This document shows positions 1 to 13,338 of a stretch of 64,000 bases of DNA, piece after piece. The DNA lies in NCBI GenBank assembly GCA_009761415.1, contig QUOL01000014.1:248001-312000 (forward strand), written 5' to 3'. The stretch comes from Sarcomyxa edulis. Taxonomy: Eukaryota; Basidiomycota; Agaricomycetes; Agaricales; Mycenaceae. The position numbers were made by a program, and so were the translations under genes. A model generated the notes under the pieces. It ran no database searches. It saw only the letters and a program-made list of their open reading frames with translations, and had not been told where the DNA came from. The first letter of the stretch is position 1, and every line of letters starts with the position of its first letter.

Positions 1-345
1 TCCACTAGTAGCACTACCCTCTTCTGTCCAGCCTAATCCCAACGTGAAACATCGTTCGTCCTCTCGCTCTCGCATGGTCCCTGGGAAATCATGTGACACT
101 GCCTGGTTCATGTCTAGCATATCGATGTCTCCAGCAGTGTATCGGAGGGGGTATCCAATGAGAGCGCACCAAGAGGATTGATGGATTGGAGTGGCAAGTT
201 TGGGGAGCAAGAGCAAGGATCTGGACAGAGAGCTGCAGAAGTCCCGTAAAACGTGGAGCGACTTGGAGCGAAAAATTGGAAGAGTCGAAGCAGCATGTCG
301 TGTTGCTTTGGAAGGAGACGATGTGGTAGTTTGATCCGATGTTCC
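1..345 (+). other. Possible 3' end of an upstream gene, unresolved
   Basis: A frame opens at position 2 and stays open to a TGA at 179-181 (59 residues, Ser/Arg-rich). A second frame from about 190 to a TGA near 334 reads as a charged, helix-prone peptide (SKSKDLDRELQKSRK...). Either could be the last exon of a gene lying left of the window, but no splice pair joins them cleanly and no family is recognisable. From about 345 to 981 I see only the likely promoter and 5' UTR of RAD50. Confidence 0.2.
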
Positions 346-981
346 CTATTATACTAGTTTTATGAGATAGTCTCGCTTGCACTGTCGATTTGTCGAACTG
401 ATCTTGCTGCAAGAGACTCCCCCGCTATATCCACCAGATTAGACGAGCAGTCATGGACTTGTGGTCCTAGGCCTTGTGAACGACATAACAACTCGGGATA
501 GCTTGGGTTTGGGGCGTATCATACTATCGACTTCCCGGCGATGGACATTGGAGAGTTGATGGAGAGCGCTGAGGGTGTGCGTCACGCGTCACAATTGTTT
601 TCTTGGAGGAGGTTCAGTAGCACAGCCACATCATACCTTTGTCTTTCACGTCTTACCTATCAACTAACGACTGTCGTATTGCTGTCGCCACTTTAGCAAC
701 ATCTTAGGAGAGAGCTTGGTCTACCGCTTCCGCTCATAACTGAAACGCACGAAGCTTCACACGCCTCGAGTCATATCAATACGCCTCAAGGAAGGCGAGC
801 AATTTGTACGGGCGAACGACGTGTTTTAGGGAAATCAGCGCGTCTTTTCTCGCAGATTGGATCTTGAATACTCGTAATTTTTGCTCGAGTCAAAGACTAT
901 CACAGTGAGTGATCTATAATGACGCGTTGGGTGGTGTATATCACTCGGTGAACACCTCTGATCCATTGTAGTCCACAGTCC

Positions 982-3900
982 ATGGCTAGCTTGAACAAGC
1001 TCGCGATAAGGGGAATTAGGAGTTTTGATGACAAGAATATCAGTGTCATAGAGTTTTTCTCTCCCGTGACCGTCATTGTTGGCCATAATGGCTCTGGGAA
1101 GACCACTATAATCGAATGTCTGAAGTACGCCACCACCGGAGATCAGCCACCGAACACTCGAGGTGGTGCTTTTATTCATGACCCGAAGATGGCAAACGAG
1201 AAGGAGGTAAAGGCACAAGTCAAGCTCCGCTTTCACGCAGCCAACGGTGCGAGAATGCTTGCCGTTAGGAACTTGAGTGTCTCGGTGAAGAAGGCGGGCG
1301 GTTTGACGATGAAGACTCTGGAGAGTATATTGTCTGTGGCGAATGAGAATGGAGAAAAATCCAACAAGGTATGTGAGTAATTCTGGGTCTTTAGAATGAT
1401 GCTGAATGGGCAGCACGGCACAGCGGAACACGATTTCCACAAAGTGTGCCGAGATGGACATCGAGATTCCCCAATTACTTGGAGTCTCGAAATCGGTCCT
1501 CGAGAACGTGATATTTTGTCACCAGGAAGAATCTTACTGGCCACTTGCCGAGCCTGCAGCGCTCAAAAAGAAGTTTGATGATATATTTGAGGCTACAAAG
1601 TGAGACAGAATGCAATATGATGATTTCTTTTCCAGAGCTTATTGCTTCGTCTAGATATACAAAGGCTTTGGATTCGATCAAATCCCTCCGAAAGGATCGT
1701 GTGGCTGACCTTAAAGCCGAGAAGGAACGTTTAGAGTCTTTGGCTCTCCAGAAAGCCAATGCGGACAAGCTCAAGGCACGCATCTCCGACCTCAATGCTG
1801 TTATCTCTGGTAAAGAGGTCGAGTACGAGGAGAGGAAGCAAGAATATGAAGCGCTCGTCATTTCTAATCAGAAATTCTATGAATATGCTAGTAAATTTCG
1901 AGAACTCTATATGAAGATCGAGAGTCTTCAGGAGAAGAAGACGAGGTACGAGGAGGAATTAGCTCAGGCGAGGGAGAATTTCCAAGAGGTCGTTGGTAAG
2001 AAGTGGCTCACTTTCTTATACATTACCCCGACGTTTGCTGATGCTGTCCATTCAGGAACGGACGACGAGCTGAAAGAGCGTTTGAACAACTTTGGCGAAC
2101 ATGTTGCTCAACAGAAAGAGAAGAAGAGACGAGAGGACGCCAAGAAGCAGGACATTGAAGAAGAGCTTGCGAACGCCCGTAAAAGACATACAGAACTTGT
2201 CAACGAACACGGAGAACTGAGCGCTGAAGCCAAAGTAAGTTGTCATGGCAATGTTAGAGTTCTTTACTGAACTTGACCTGGCACTCAGGCTCAAGCAAAC
2301 AGGATCGAGGATCGTGAGAAGTTGATCCGTGCGATCAGCAGTAAGCATGGCATCAAAGGCTATGAATCCTCTCCACTCGAACGAGAGAAAGTGGTAGAGT
2401 TCATTTCACGGTTGGCTGATGTGCAGAGGAGGCAAAAGACTACTCTGGAAAAGCTTCAGGTGCGCTCTATACTGTTTCCAGACTTAAACGAGTTGGGTGA
2501 TTCTAAGATGAACCACACTGAATCTTACAGGCTGACAGTCGCGCGATGGAGGCCGAATACAATACTAAATATCGTCGCCTCCATGGGGACCTCGAAGGCC
2601 ATAAAGCCAAAAGACTGACTCTACGAGACTCAATAGTAAGTCGATGTCTCTCCTTCAAGGAAACCTTTCAGTGACTCACCTACCGCGACATCTGAAGTCT
2701 GAACGTCAAAGATCTATAAAGAAGACGGAACACGATCTGGAAAACCTTGACGTGACTCCATCTCAGCTGGCTTCCCTCGAAACCGAGATCACCGAGAAAT
2801 CGAACCGACTCACCACGATCAAGTCTGAAATGAAGGACGCCAAGTATGATGAACGACTTGCGGCCTTTAGTTCAAAATCAAGGACACTCGACGATAAGAG
2901 AGACGTGTTGAATGCAGAGTTCAAATCGCTCAACATGCAAGCGGATTCCAGGGCTAGGCTAGAACTGAAAAGGACAGAGCTGAAGAGCAAAACTGGCGAA
3001 ATTCAGAATATGTCAGCATCTTGCTATCTTTGTCAGGTTGCTGTTGTTGTCGTTATTGACGTGATTATTGCAGTCTTGAAACCACGAACGCGAAATATCG
3101 CAAGGCAGTCGGCAGAAATGCCAAAGTCGATACGATGGAACGCGAGATCGACCGTGTTCTGAGGTGAATGATAGTTATGTTTTCTCTCCAGGCATTCTGC
3201 TAATTCGTTGGTAAATACTTCAGTGAAAAAGAACGAGAACATGCCGAGCTTGAGAGCGAGGCTAGTGACGCGAACAAACGTCTACAGCAAGCCGAAACCA
3301 CACTATCTAACCTCAAAACTCAACTGAAGTCCAAGAACGACGAAATGAAGTGTCAGTCTATTTGTACTGATATCGACAACAAGACTGGCTTACATCTCGA
3401 CGTCTAGTGCTGGAGCGTAAGCTCGATGTCAAGTTCGACGGGGATACACTGCAGGGAGCCATTGTGATCGCCAATCGCGAAGTCGATGACAGGAAAAGGT
3501 GTGCAACAATATGTTACTGTACCGCAGAAGATCAATATTTACCTCGATTCCAACAGCGAAGGGACCTTGTTACTTGGAGCAGGTCAAGTTTACGAGGCCT
3601 TGCTACACGTAGGCAAGCAAAAGAAGGCTTGCACCGTTTGCAATCGACATATGAATGCTCAAGAATTAGTCGTCTTCGAAAAATATGTAGGTCTCATTTT
3701 CACTACTAATCTGAATAAACATTTGTCTGATTGCCTTCTCATCCAGTTGAAGGAACAAATCAAAAAATCTTCGCCAGAGGCTTTGGCCAAAACTCAAGAA
3801 GATCTAGATGATTGGGAGGTAGAATTGAAACGTCTCCAAGCCATGATTCCCGTCGAGGCTGCCCGTAATGGTTTGATGCTCCGTGATATCCCGGCGCTTG

Positions 3901-6158
3901 AACAACAGATCAAAGATCAAGAGGCTGCTATCCCTGCTATCAGCACCAGAGCGGAACAGGTCAGACTCTTACAATCATTTTGGTCAGTTCGCCCGGCTGA
4001 TCAAGGTTGAGCTAGGCCTTGGAGAACGTTGAAGAAATCAAAAAGGAGCTGAAAGATATATCCATGTTGAAGCAGCAGGCAAAAGACGTGTCACGGCTCC
4101 AAAAGGATATCGAACGTCTGAAGAAGGAGGTTGAGAGCATAGAGAACGATCTGTCTGCTACAGGATCGACGAAGACTGCAGACGATGTTCAGGGAGAAGT
4201 TGAGGCTCTCTCGACCGAAATGTGACGATCTCATTTCCTTCCTGAGACTTGTGGTTACAATACTAACGCATTTTCATCAGCCGCTTGAATGAGAGGGAAC
4301 GCTCAAATTTATCTAGCGAACGCGAACGCCAGAACAATCTTATTCGTACCCTTGAAGGCGACATTCACAGCTTGGAACTGACAAAGAGAGACCTGGCGGC
4401 AAAGCTTCGGGACAAAACGACTTCCGAAGAACGTATTACCACTATGAGGCAAGAAATCGCTGACTTCACCGTCCAGTCAAAGGTGATGTCCGTTAGTGTA
4501 GGATATCCATTACCAGGGATTGATCTTTTGGTTTGGTAGGAACTTGACGACAAGGTCGCGGAGGCTCAAGGACCAATAGACAAACTCGATGAAGAACATC
4601 AGCGCATCCAACACGAGATCAACGTTCAGATTACGGAGGCACAGGATGTTTACCAGAACCTCAACATGAGCGTCGATCAATTGAACAGCACTAACAAGGC
4701 TGTGGAGCGGTAGAAATCTCCCTGCCCATTCTGATCGAAGGCTGTTACTCATGACCAAATTTCAGATATGTCCGGGATAAACGTGCACGTCAGCTGACGG
4801 AGTGTGCGGAGCAGATAGAGGCGCAGGTGGCAGACATACACGAACTCAATGGCCGCATCGAAGCCATCCGAGGAGTCATTTCGAATATCGACAAGGAAAT
4901 CAACGAGAGCGGCGCTTCTGTGGCCAATCTGCGAGAAAATATCCGAGTCAGAAAACTAGTTTACGACATCGAGAAAACCCAGACTGAGATCGATTCCTAT
5001 GATATGGAAGAAGCCGCTAGGGCTCGGCGGAATTTCGAGGAAAAATACAATGTTGCGAAACAGAAGGAAACCGACCTGCAGGCGACGGTGAGTCATGACT
5101 CTTTGCATTACTAGAAGATTGTTGACTCCGTCGCTTCGTTCAACAGTATTCTCACATTGGTGGGGAGCTTAGTTCTCACAAATCGCAACTGAAGACCTGG
5201 GAGGTCGATCTTCGGGAGTACAAAGATATATATACAAAGTATACCGAACAACTTATCCGAGTCAAGGTTAGCATCGTCTATGGACCGCACAATCATGATC
5301 TAATCATACCTAGATGTCAGATATGGCTAATAGTGACTTGGAAAAATACGCCAAAGCGTTGGACAAGTATGTCATGATCATTTTTCCGGTTTAACGCACA
5401 ATAAAGAAGTATGATACAGTGCTATCATGAAATACCATGGTCTCAAAATGGAAGAAGTCAATGACACCATGCGACACCTTTGGAATAAAACGTATCAAGG
5501 AACTGGTTAGCATATCCTAGCTATCTGATTACTACCAATAACTCACTGTGTCATGTGTCTTAGACATCGATGGAATCAAGGTTAGATCTGACGTTGAAGG
5601 TGGTGCTTCAAAACGGTCGTACAATTATCGGGTTAGTCGAACAACGTTACTTAACCGTGTCTCTAACTCATTGGGTTACATAGGTCGTCATGACCAAGGA
5701 TCAGGTTGAGATGGATATGCGTGGTCGTTGCTCAGCTGGACAGAAGATGTTGGCATCGATCATCATTAGACTCGCTCTTTCCGATTCCTTCGGCCAAAAT
5801 TGCGGTATACTTGCCTTGGATGAACCTACCAATGCGCTCGATACGGAGAACATTGACGCGCTTGCTGCGAGTCTGGTGGAGTGGGCTCATTTTTCGCACC
5901 TCGGACTAGATATGATATACTCATTCGAACTCCTTTGCAGTATCATCAATGAACGCAAGAACCACTCAAACTTCCAGCTTATCATCATCACCCACGACGA
6001 GAATTTCCTTCGCAAGCTTGGTCAAAGCGACGTCATGGAGTATTATTGGTGCGTCGTGCCCACCTATGTCTCACAATCGCTGAAATGTTCTCTGTCATAG
6101 GCGCGTCTCCAGAGATACTAGACAAAAATCAGTCATCGAGCGACAGAGGTTCCGATAG
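982..6158 (+). CDS. RAD50: DNA double-strand break repair ATPase RAD50 (multi-exon)
   Basis: This is the SMC-like ATPase of the nuclear MRE11-RAD50-NBS1 complex, which senses and tethers double-strand breaks. The ATG at 982 opens the conserved N-lobe ([15 protein letters not shown]), followed by Walker [10 protein letters not shown] at about 1081-1107 and the Q-loop exon [13 protein letters not shown]. Several exons of heptad-rich coiled coil follow. The zinc-hook CxxC (CTVCNRHM) lies at about 3630, then the returning coiled coil. The C-lobe carries the ABC signature [10 protein letters not shown] near 5710, Walker [13 protein letters not shown] and the H-loop IIITHDENF. After the last intron the protein ends [21 protein letters not shown] with TAG at 6156-6158. 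All catalytic elements are intact and the length fits the family (about 1,300 residues). It is convergent with the hydratase gene downstream. Confidence 0.95.
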
Positions 6159-6743
6159 ACCGTTCAAATCATTCCGCTTTTGCGCATACGCTGTTCGTTC
6201 TTTTATTTACTAACCCATTTCATCTGTATCATCACTTCAATTCATTTTCCATGCTTCTTGGGCGGAGGTCATTCTGTAGGCTTCCCGACATTCTTCAGAT
6301 AGAAACTATCCACTGACCGACCATTCCCCGATTTCCTTCCAGGTAAACATCCGACAAAGTAGTCTATTCTAATTATCTCGATGGAACACAATCGGGGAAT
6401 GTGTTTAGGGATTTCGCTGGCGCCAGAGATGGTGCATATAGCTTCTTCTCCGATTATTCTCCTGCGATAGTCGAGAGCTTCTTCCGGCAACTTATAATTT
6501 GATCCCGTCGGCAAAATGAGTCGGCTCCATAATTGCGAGGTTAGCGTTTCTCTTTTAGTCTGAACATAAATGCATCGAAATTAATTCGGAGTGGTGTCAG
6601 TCAAAACTAGGGTTAGTTTACCAACTTGTCTGCAAGATATAGGTATTCGAATCCGTGGAGTTGCTCTTGCGAAGCAAAACCGAAGTTTGCACGAACCGTT
6701 TGGAAAACCGTTCGAGTTCCGTGACTACTCCTCTTGCACTCCT
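6159..6743. other. Intergenic region between two convergent genes
   Basis: This stretch holds the 3' UTRs of RAD50 and of the enoyl-CoA hydratase. An 81-codon open frame on the minus strand (6269-6514) has no recognisable motif and no clear splice partners, so I do not call it a gene. Confidence 0.4.
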
Positions 6744-7780
6744 TCATGCATTCACCCATACAGCCCCTCTTTTCTCGATGAATGCATTCATGCCCTCTTT
6801 CGCGTCAGCTAGTGCAAACGTCGCATGATAGATGCGACTCTCAAATCGAAGGCCAGCACCCAAGGTCATCTCTTCAGCTATGATGATAATGAGGTATGTC
6901 AGGATGTATTCCAGATCAATATTTCAGTGGTCGCCTACATTGGTTGACTGCTTCTTTTGCCATCATAATGACTGGCGCGGAATATCGAGCTATCCTTTGT
7001 GCTGTTTGTGCGTTACTTCGCGTCTCTGAAAGCTTTCAAGAGTTGTGACATACCTGCTTCGATGGCTGCGTCGAGGACCTTGTCTGTTGGGAGGACCTTA
7101 GCAACGAGACCCGCTGCCTCTGCCTCTGTGGCATTGATGGAGTCTCCGGTGAGAATCATGTTCATGGCCTACACCCTGATCCTCAGTAAGGATTTTTGAA
7201 TGCATTGTTGGCTACTGACTTTCGCTTTTCCTATGGCTCTGATTAACCTTTGTGTCCCACCCGCACCTGGTATAGTACCTATCTTGACTTCAGGTTGGCC
7301 AAATATCGCGCTGTCGCCCGCATATAGAGTATCGCACATCATCGCGAGCTCCAGGCCGCCCCCGAGCTATATACTTCTCTTTAATACAGTGAGTGCAATC
7401 CTTCATAGCGACGCACCGCGTATCCATTCACAACGCCGAGTATAGGTTTTTTGATTGACGTTACTCCATTGTTCAAATTCTGTAGGTAATTATCCCTGTA
7501 TGCACGCCCAAATGTGAGGTCTTTCAATTCTTTGATGTCTGCACCGGCTAATCTGTAATTTAAGTGGTCAGCTCGATTTGTGGCCGTACTAATTCTTACC
7601 ACAGAAAACCTGGTCAGCCCCTGTCAATATGATGCATCCAACCTCGGGGTCCATGTCATAGGCTCGTAGAGCGTCCAATAGTTGTTCGATCAAGGTCATA
7701 GATAGAGCATTCAGCGCCTTGGGTCGATTGAGACGGATAAGCCCAACTCGTTCAATGCGCGCCACTAGTATATACGACAT
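6744..7780 (-). CDS. ECHS1: Enoyl-CoA hydratase (crotonase family, short-chain type)
   Basis: It hydrates 2-trans-enoyl-CoA to 3-hydroxyacyl-CoA in beta-oxidation. Read leftwards, the exons give [20 protein letters not shown], then [11 protein letters not shown] (CoA-binding loop), then [16 protein letters not shown] and [19 protein letters not shown], and finally the C-terminal [17 protein letters not shown] and TGA at 6744-6746. The two catalytic glutamates of the family (in [11 protein letters not shown] and GQPEVKIG) and the oxyanion-hole glycines are present. The ATG at 7778-7780 gives MSYILV..., which begins almost at the mature domain. A mitochondrial presequence exon further upstream (7790-8000) cannot be excluded but was not identified. 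About 570 bp separate it from the divergent adenylation-enzyme gene. Confidence 0.88.
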
Positions 7781-8347
7781 CACAAATGTGGGTTGTCAGG
7801 ATGGGTTTTCGAAGGTGTTGGTCCTCCTTTACAGGCTTTACAGGTGAGCTCTTCTAGCCAAGACTTATTTCGTGAGAAGATCCTGACTATTTCAGATGCA
7901 GTACACGAGCTACAACCGTGGTGGATGGACTGCCGTTTTCATCGACGATATCTCCAGATGTTCAATGACGTTCTCGACCGAGCTCGTCGTATGCCATTCT
8001 TCCAGTGATAAACCGAGTGAAGATGGTTCAACCGATTTTATAGCAGGCGGTAGCCCTGACTGAAGCATATCTCGTGGTCACACTACTGCAACCACGTTGG
8101 AACAAGCGCAATTACACCTTTGCTGCGGGTCAGTTGCCTTCGACCCTCGGTTACGTTGTAGCATATTCATTCGTCCGTGGCTCTATCCCATTCGTTGCAT
8201 CTCTAACTCCCTTTCTATTACGGCAGTTTATCGGTACACCTGGTCTTCATACGGGACCATAAGTGGCGAAACCATGGTTTAAGAAGCAGGCAATTTGCTA
8301 CACAGTCCCAGTAACACCAGCCCATCTACTGAGAGCTCTTGCGTGCA

Positions 8348-11300
8348 ATGGCCTGTGACTCGCTGAACAACCTCTCTACAGCCGACAAGCTGCAATTCAC
8401 CAAATTCGGTTTCGGCAAGTCTTTGCCTTGTCCATTCCGATGCATCCACCACGCTTTCGAGTTTCACACCCACGGGACTCCTCAAGCCATAGCCGTGGAG
8501 GATTTTGGCCACCAGATCACTTATTCGGAGCTGGACCGGCAAGCCAACTGTCTCGCGACTCGCCTGTGCGAAATTATGCGCTCTCAAGGGAATTCTCGAC
8601 GAGTTTGCCTCCTAGTCGAGCGGTCTATTCTCATGGTCGTCGGTATCTTGGCTGTATTGAAAGCCGGAGGTGAGAATTTAATTATGTTTCCTTTGTTCTC
8701 CCACTCACTACTGTCTGACTTCCTGCCCAGGTGCCTACGTCCCTCTTGATGGCAACATTGTAGCAGATTCGACTCTTGATCATGTCTTAAAGGACTCACA
8801 ACCTTCAGTCATCCTTGTTCTCCGCAAATATGCAGATCGAGTGTCCCATACAGCAATAACTACAGTCTGCCTAGAAGACGCCATCTGTCAAAACGATACG
8901 ACGGGTCACTGCCAAAAGCCAACAGACTCGGCAGATTCGAAGGATAGCGCATATATCATCTATACAAGTGGTATGTTTACGTCATCTCCATATGAAGCGC
9001 TTGGAAAGATCAGGCCTTTTTTGCAGGTACTACTGGAGTTCCAAAGGGGGTGGATGTCTGTCATGGAAATGTGACAAATCGTAGGTTTTCTCCCGAATGT
9101 ACGCAAAGAAAGTACTCAAACTCCTTCCTGCTCAGTCGTATGTCTGGCTCCCGGAAATATAGGAATGCGTCCAGGACTTCGAGTATCGCAGTTGATGAAC
9201 ATCGCGTTCGATATGGCGGCATGGGTACATCGATGTCTCTTGTGTGGAATTGGCATGTCTGACCCAGTCTCTTCAGGAGATCCTCGGTAGCTTAGCGAAT
9301 GGATGTACTCTCTTTCTCAGAGGTAAATCATCCAAAGAATGGCGTGCAGTGATGAAACGAGTTGACATCATGATTGCTACACCCTCCATGTTGGGTAAGT
9401 CTATTTAAGCATTCATTGGCTTCCTCCTGTTCATTGTCTTCTCCAGGACCACACGATCCCAATGATTATCCTAACATCAAAGTTGTCGCTGTCGCTGGCG
9501 AGGCGTGTCCGCAAGGTGGTTGATCAACACTGACATGGTCAGAATAGCTATCTAACACCACTTTTGACAGCTCTAGCCGATTCTTGGTCCCAAAATTCCC
9601 AGTTCTACAATAGTTGTGGTCCTACTGAGGTGAGTCTCATTCGAATGCAGTATACAATACGTTGCTCAGATCCAATGTGCAGATCACCATCGTCAACACG
9701 GTCCATCCCCACGTCGCGGGACATAGCTTAAGCATTGGAGCTCCAACACCAAACAACAATGTCTACATCCTGAACGAGCTTACCTGCTTGCCTGTTCCCA
9801 TTGGCGAGGTGGGCGTGATGTGGGCAGGAGGAGCTGGTATAACCAAAGGATATCTGAACTTGGCGGAGAAGACCGCAGAAAAATACAAATTGGACCCTTT
9901 TGTAAACGACGGGTACGATCTACCAATCATCTCCATCTCTAGATCTGTCGCGATCCTGAAAATGTTCCACTAGTTCCTTCATGTTCAATACTGGAGATCT
10001 TGGGTAAGCCATGAATCATGACCAGTAGATCAGTCCTGACTCCTTTTCTTCTTCTTAGACGATGGCGCCCTGACGGTCGATTGGAGCATCTAGGTAGAAT
10101 AGACGATCAGGTCAAAGTCAAGGTTCGTGGACATCAGTCTCATCATCCGACGCTATCTGATTGTTCTGGCAGGGGTTCCGTGTTGAACTGGATGGTGTAG
10201 CATCGGCTATGGAAGTATGTCTATCAGAGTGGCGTAGTGGTCATCGCTCACGGTGTATTTCAGATGTGTCCTGGTGTGAAGGTAGCAGCAGCTCTGCTCA
10301 TCGAAGGAGAACTATGGGGATTTTACACTCCCGATGCCGTCTCTATTGACGATGTCAAAACAGCCGCATCTCGTGTCCAGCCTTACTACGCGGTCCCGAC
10401 TCAACTTATGGCTTTAGCCAATTTCCCGCACACTAGGTACGTGAGATAATCTCCGGTCGGTGGTGGTCGAAATTGACATCTTGGGCTCCTTTGTAGCAAC
10501 GGGAAAACGGATAAGAGAGCCCTTCGACAACTGGCCCTCAATCCGTCCAAAGATGTCGACATCCCCCCGAACGCTCCTCGCGTTATCGACTTTACCCCGC
10601 TCGAAAAAGCAAAGCTCAAGAACCCGGAAAAGCTTCCAATCGATCCAACTCGACCAGAAGTGGACACATTCGATGGAACCTTGTGGCTCCAGCTCTTGTC
10701 TTCTCCCCCGCCAAAGCCGCCACCTGTCTATCAGCGCGAATTCAAGCCATACGATATGTCTGCAGCGTACGCTAACTCTCTACGCCGGTCGTCATCTTCA
10801 GCCACTGCTGCAGATCTGAAAACTGAAGCCTCTTCGACTTCATCCGTGGAGATGTCCCTCCCATGGGCAGGATATGAGGATGACAAACTTCCAAACAAAA
10901 CACAAGGTCGTCTACTCCGTAATTTGCGGCATCAAGGTATGCAATATCTGATCTCATGCACTCCTCATGCTTATGCAATACTCAGTGTTCTCTCTCTACC
11001 GTCGCCTTTTCGGTGTCGTCTTCGTAACGAACATGTCGATATTTATCGTTACACTGATCAGAGGTGGAGCAAATGCACAACAACTGGGAGAGATCGTCGT
11101 TGCAAACCTCTTCTGTGCTATCTTGATGCGACAAGATTATGTGATCAATGCTTTCTTCAATGTCTTCTGTGCTGTCCCTGCATCGTGCGTGTCTTTTTCT
11201 CTCATCGTTCAAAATGTCTTGACATAGATGAATTTATAGATGGCCTCTGGCGATACGCAGGGTCTGCGCTCGAGTATATCATATCGGTGGATTACACTCG

Positions 11301-12626
11301 GGTTGTGCTATATCCGGCGTCGTCTGGCTCATTCTTTTCACTGTACAGGCCACCAAAGAGATGATTCAAGACCGCACGGTAGGACTTCATACCGTCTATT
11401 GAAAATAGGCATTTCTCATAGCATACTTCACCCCTATAGACCTCCATCGCGACAGTTGTTATCACTTATTGGATTTTGATGCTTCTGTTCGGCATTGTCA
11501 TATTCGCTCATCCAGCCATCCGGTCCTCGGGACATGACACTTTTGAGCGCATGCATCGTTTCTTGGGCTGGACGGCTACAGCCCTTGTTTGGTGCCAGGT
11601 TCGTTCAAAGCTTTGCTCTCCACTCGTTCCAACATAACCAGTTGTCCCAGGTCGTCCTTCTCACAAATGACTACAAGTCCGCTAATGAAACACTCGGACA
11701 TGCTTTGACCGTTGCTCCTCCCTTCTGGATGGTCGTAGTAATGACTGGTGCGTCCTACTTCATAGTCCGCTGATCATGTAAATTCACTGGTGTTCCCCCT
11801 CAACCTTAGGATCTATCATTTTACCATGGGTAAGATTGCGCAAGGTACCCGTACGTGCCGAGGTCTTGTCTTCGCATGCCGTGCGACTGTATTTCGACTA
11901 TGGTATGCAATTGCCTCCAGCCATTAGCTTGTATATCCTCTAACTCGTTCAATTATAGTCACACCGATCCCAGGAAGTTTTACCCGTATCTCAGACAATC
12001 CTCTCGTTGAATGGCACGGATTTGCGACCGTCCCGGAACCCGGGAAAACAGGCTATTCGCTTGTTGTTTCCAAAGCTGGAGACTGGACGACTAAACAGAT
12101 AATGCACCCCCCAAAGCATCTCTGGGTTCGCGGTATTCCAACGTTCGGCGTTTTACGGATAGTGCCTCTCTTCCGCCGTCTCGTGTTTGTTGCAACTGGT
12201 AGTGGAATAGGCCCCTGCGCGCCCTGTATTCTTGAGCAGCGTGTTCCCATCCGATTGCTATGGACCTCGCCCAACGTTCGACAAACCTTTGGTGATAAGC
12301 TCGTCGATGCTATCCTTGCCTCTTCTCCAGACGCTGTAATATATGGTATGCTCATTATTCCTGTAACCTTAATTCTCATTCTCTAATACTCATATCGAAG
12401 ACACCCGCGCGCACGGGAAACCTGATATGGTCAAACTGACATGTAAGTTTTATGTTTCAAGTAGCATGCAACACTCTAACTCTGTGGCTGTATGATAGTA
12501 CGCCTTGTGCGTGAATTCAATGCGGAGGCCGTCTGTGTTATCTCAAACCAGAAGCTTACGCGCAAGATTGTCTACGGGATGACGAGCAGGGGTATACCAG
12601 CTTTCGGTGCAATATGGGATTCATGA
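8348..12626 (+). CDS. NRPS-like adenylation domain fused to a ferric-reductase-like membrane oxidoreductase
   Basis: The N-terminal half is an acyl/amino-acid adenylation domain. It has ITYSELDRQANCLATRL, the P-loop-like YIIYTSGTTGVPKGV (split by an intron), A5 NSCGPTEIT, A7 FNTGDLGRWRPDG, A8 GRIDDQVKVKGFRVEL and the A10 lysine segment NGKTDKRAL. No GGDSL carrier-domain motif and no terminal reductase or thioesterase follow. Instead a Pro/Ser-rich linker leads to several hydrophobic helices (LYRRLFGVVFVTNMSIFI, ITYWILMLLFGIVIFA, PPFWMVVVMTG). A flavodoxin-reductase-like tail follows, with NPLVEWHGFATV (FAD-binding type) and RLVFVATGSGIGPC (nucleotide-binding). The protein ends GIPAFGAIWDS at 12624-12626. 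From memory, this layout occurs in a fungal family labelled NRPS12-like or adenylate-forming transmembrane proteins. Substrate and product are unknown. The first in-frame ATG is 8348. Confidence 0.8.
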
Positions 12627-12704
12627 TTGCTTTCCAATCTTTCTATATATTTGCTTGATTAGTTACTTCGGCTATAGCCCATTCATTTCATTTTGTATTG
12701 ACCT

Positions 12705-13073
12705 TCACGATATTAAATGATTTATGTATTTCTTCCTCGTGAGGATCGAATTGGAGGTGAAGGATTTATGATGGATAGATGGAGGATAGGGAGGTGACCG
12801 GTGACCTTCGAGACTTTTGATGTCGGGGTCGGTGCCGTTGGATAAGTGCGCGCTAGCAACCTTTAAGTCAGGAAAATACGCTCCTAATTCTGCTCGGGCA
12901 ATGTCGTATTCGGAGAGGTTACGGGCTAAGACGAAGGGCTGGATAGACCATGTATCCGAGAGTAAGTTGTAGACATATCTATGATAAGTATTTGCGGGTG
13001 GACCCAGTAATTGCGATTCGACAAGTTGTAGGGCAATTTTTTCTAAGATTTCGAGGGAGATTGTCGAGAGCAT
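12705..13073 (-). pseudogene. F-box-like N-terminal fragment
   Basis: The open frame begins MLSTISLEILEKIALQLV and continues ESQLLGPPA, which resembles the start of Agaricomycete F-box proteins (LP.ELLE.IA... followed by LGPP). After about 30 residues the similarity stops and the remaining frame (WSIQPFVLARNLSEYD...) has no leucine-rich continuation. The stop at 12705 leaves only 122 codons, whereas such proteins usually exceed 400. I read it as a truncated or decayed F-box gene, although an expressed small protein is possible. Confidence 0.35.
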
Positions 13074-13338
13074 TGTAGGTTAAGTTGGGGGGGAGAATGG
13101 GAGGAAGGATTAGGTGAAAGGTGGACATGTACATCGGAGAGATGAAGTACTCAAGCACGTACGCGGGTATTTCCGTCAGTGCAGTAATAATAGCTGCACG
13201 TGGTATGATTTGTAGTTGCTTCATCTGAAGCTCGTAGGCGTGGGTGCCGAGACCTGGACGTCCGACGCTTCGATCATATCAACGTGGCTTTTTATCCTAC
13301 TCATCCTTATCCCAGGCGTCGAAGATCTCATCATAAAC

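Noticed and set aside
6269..6514. 81-codon minus-strand frame between RAD50 and the hydratase
   Set aside because: No motif, no splice partner, located in convergent 3' UTRs.
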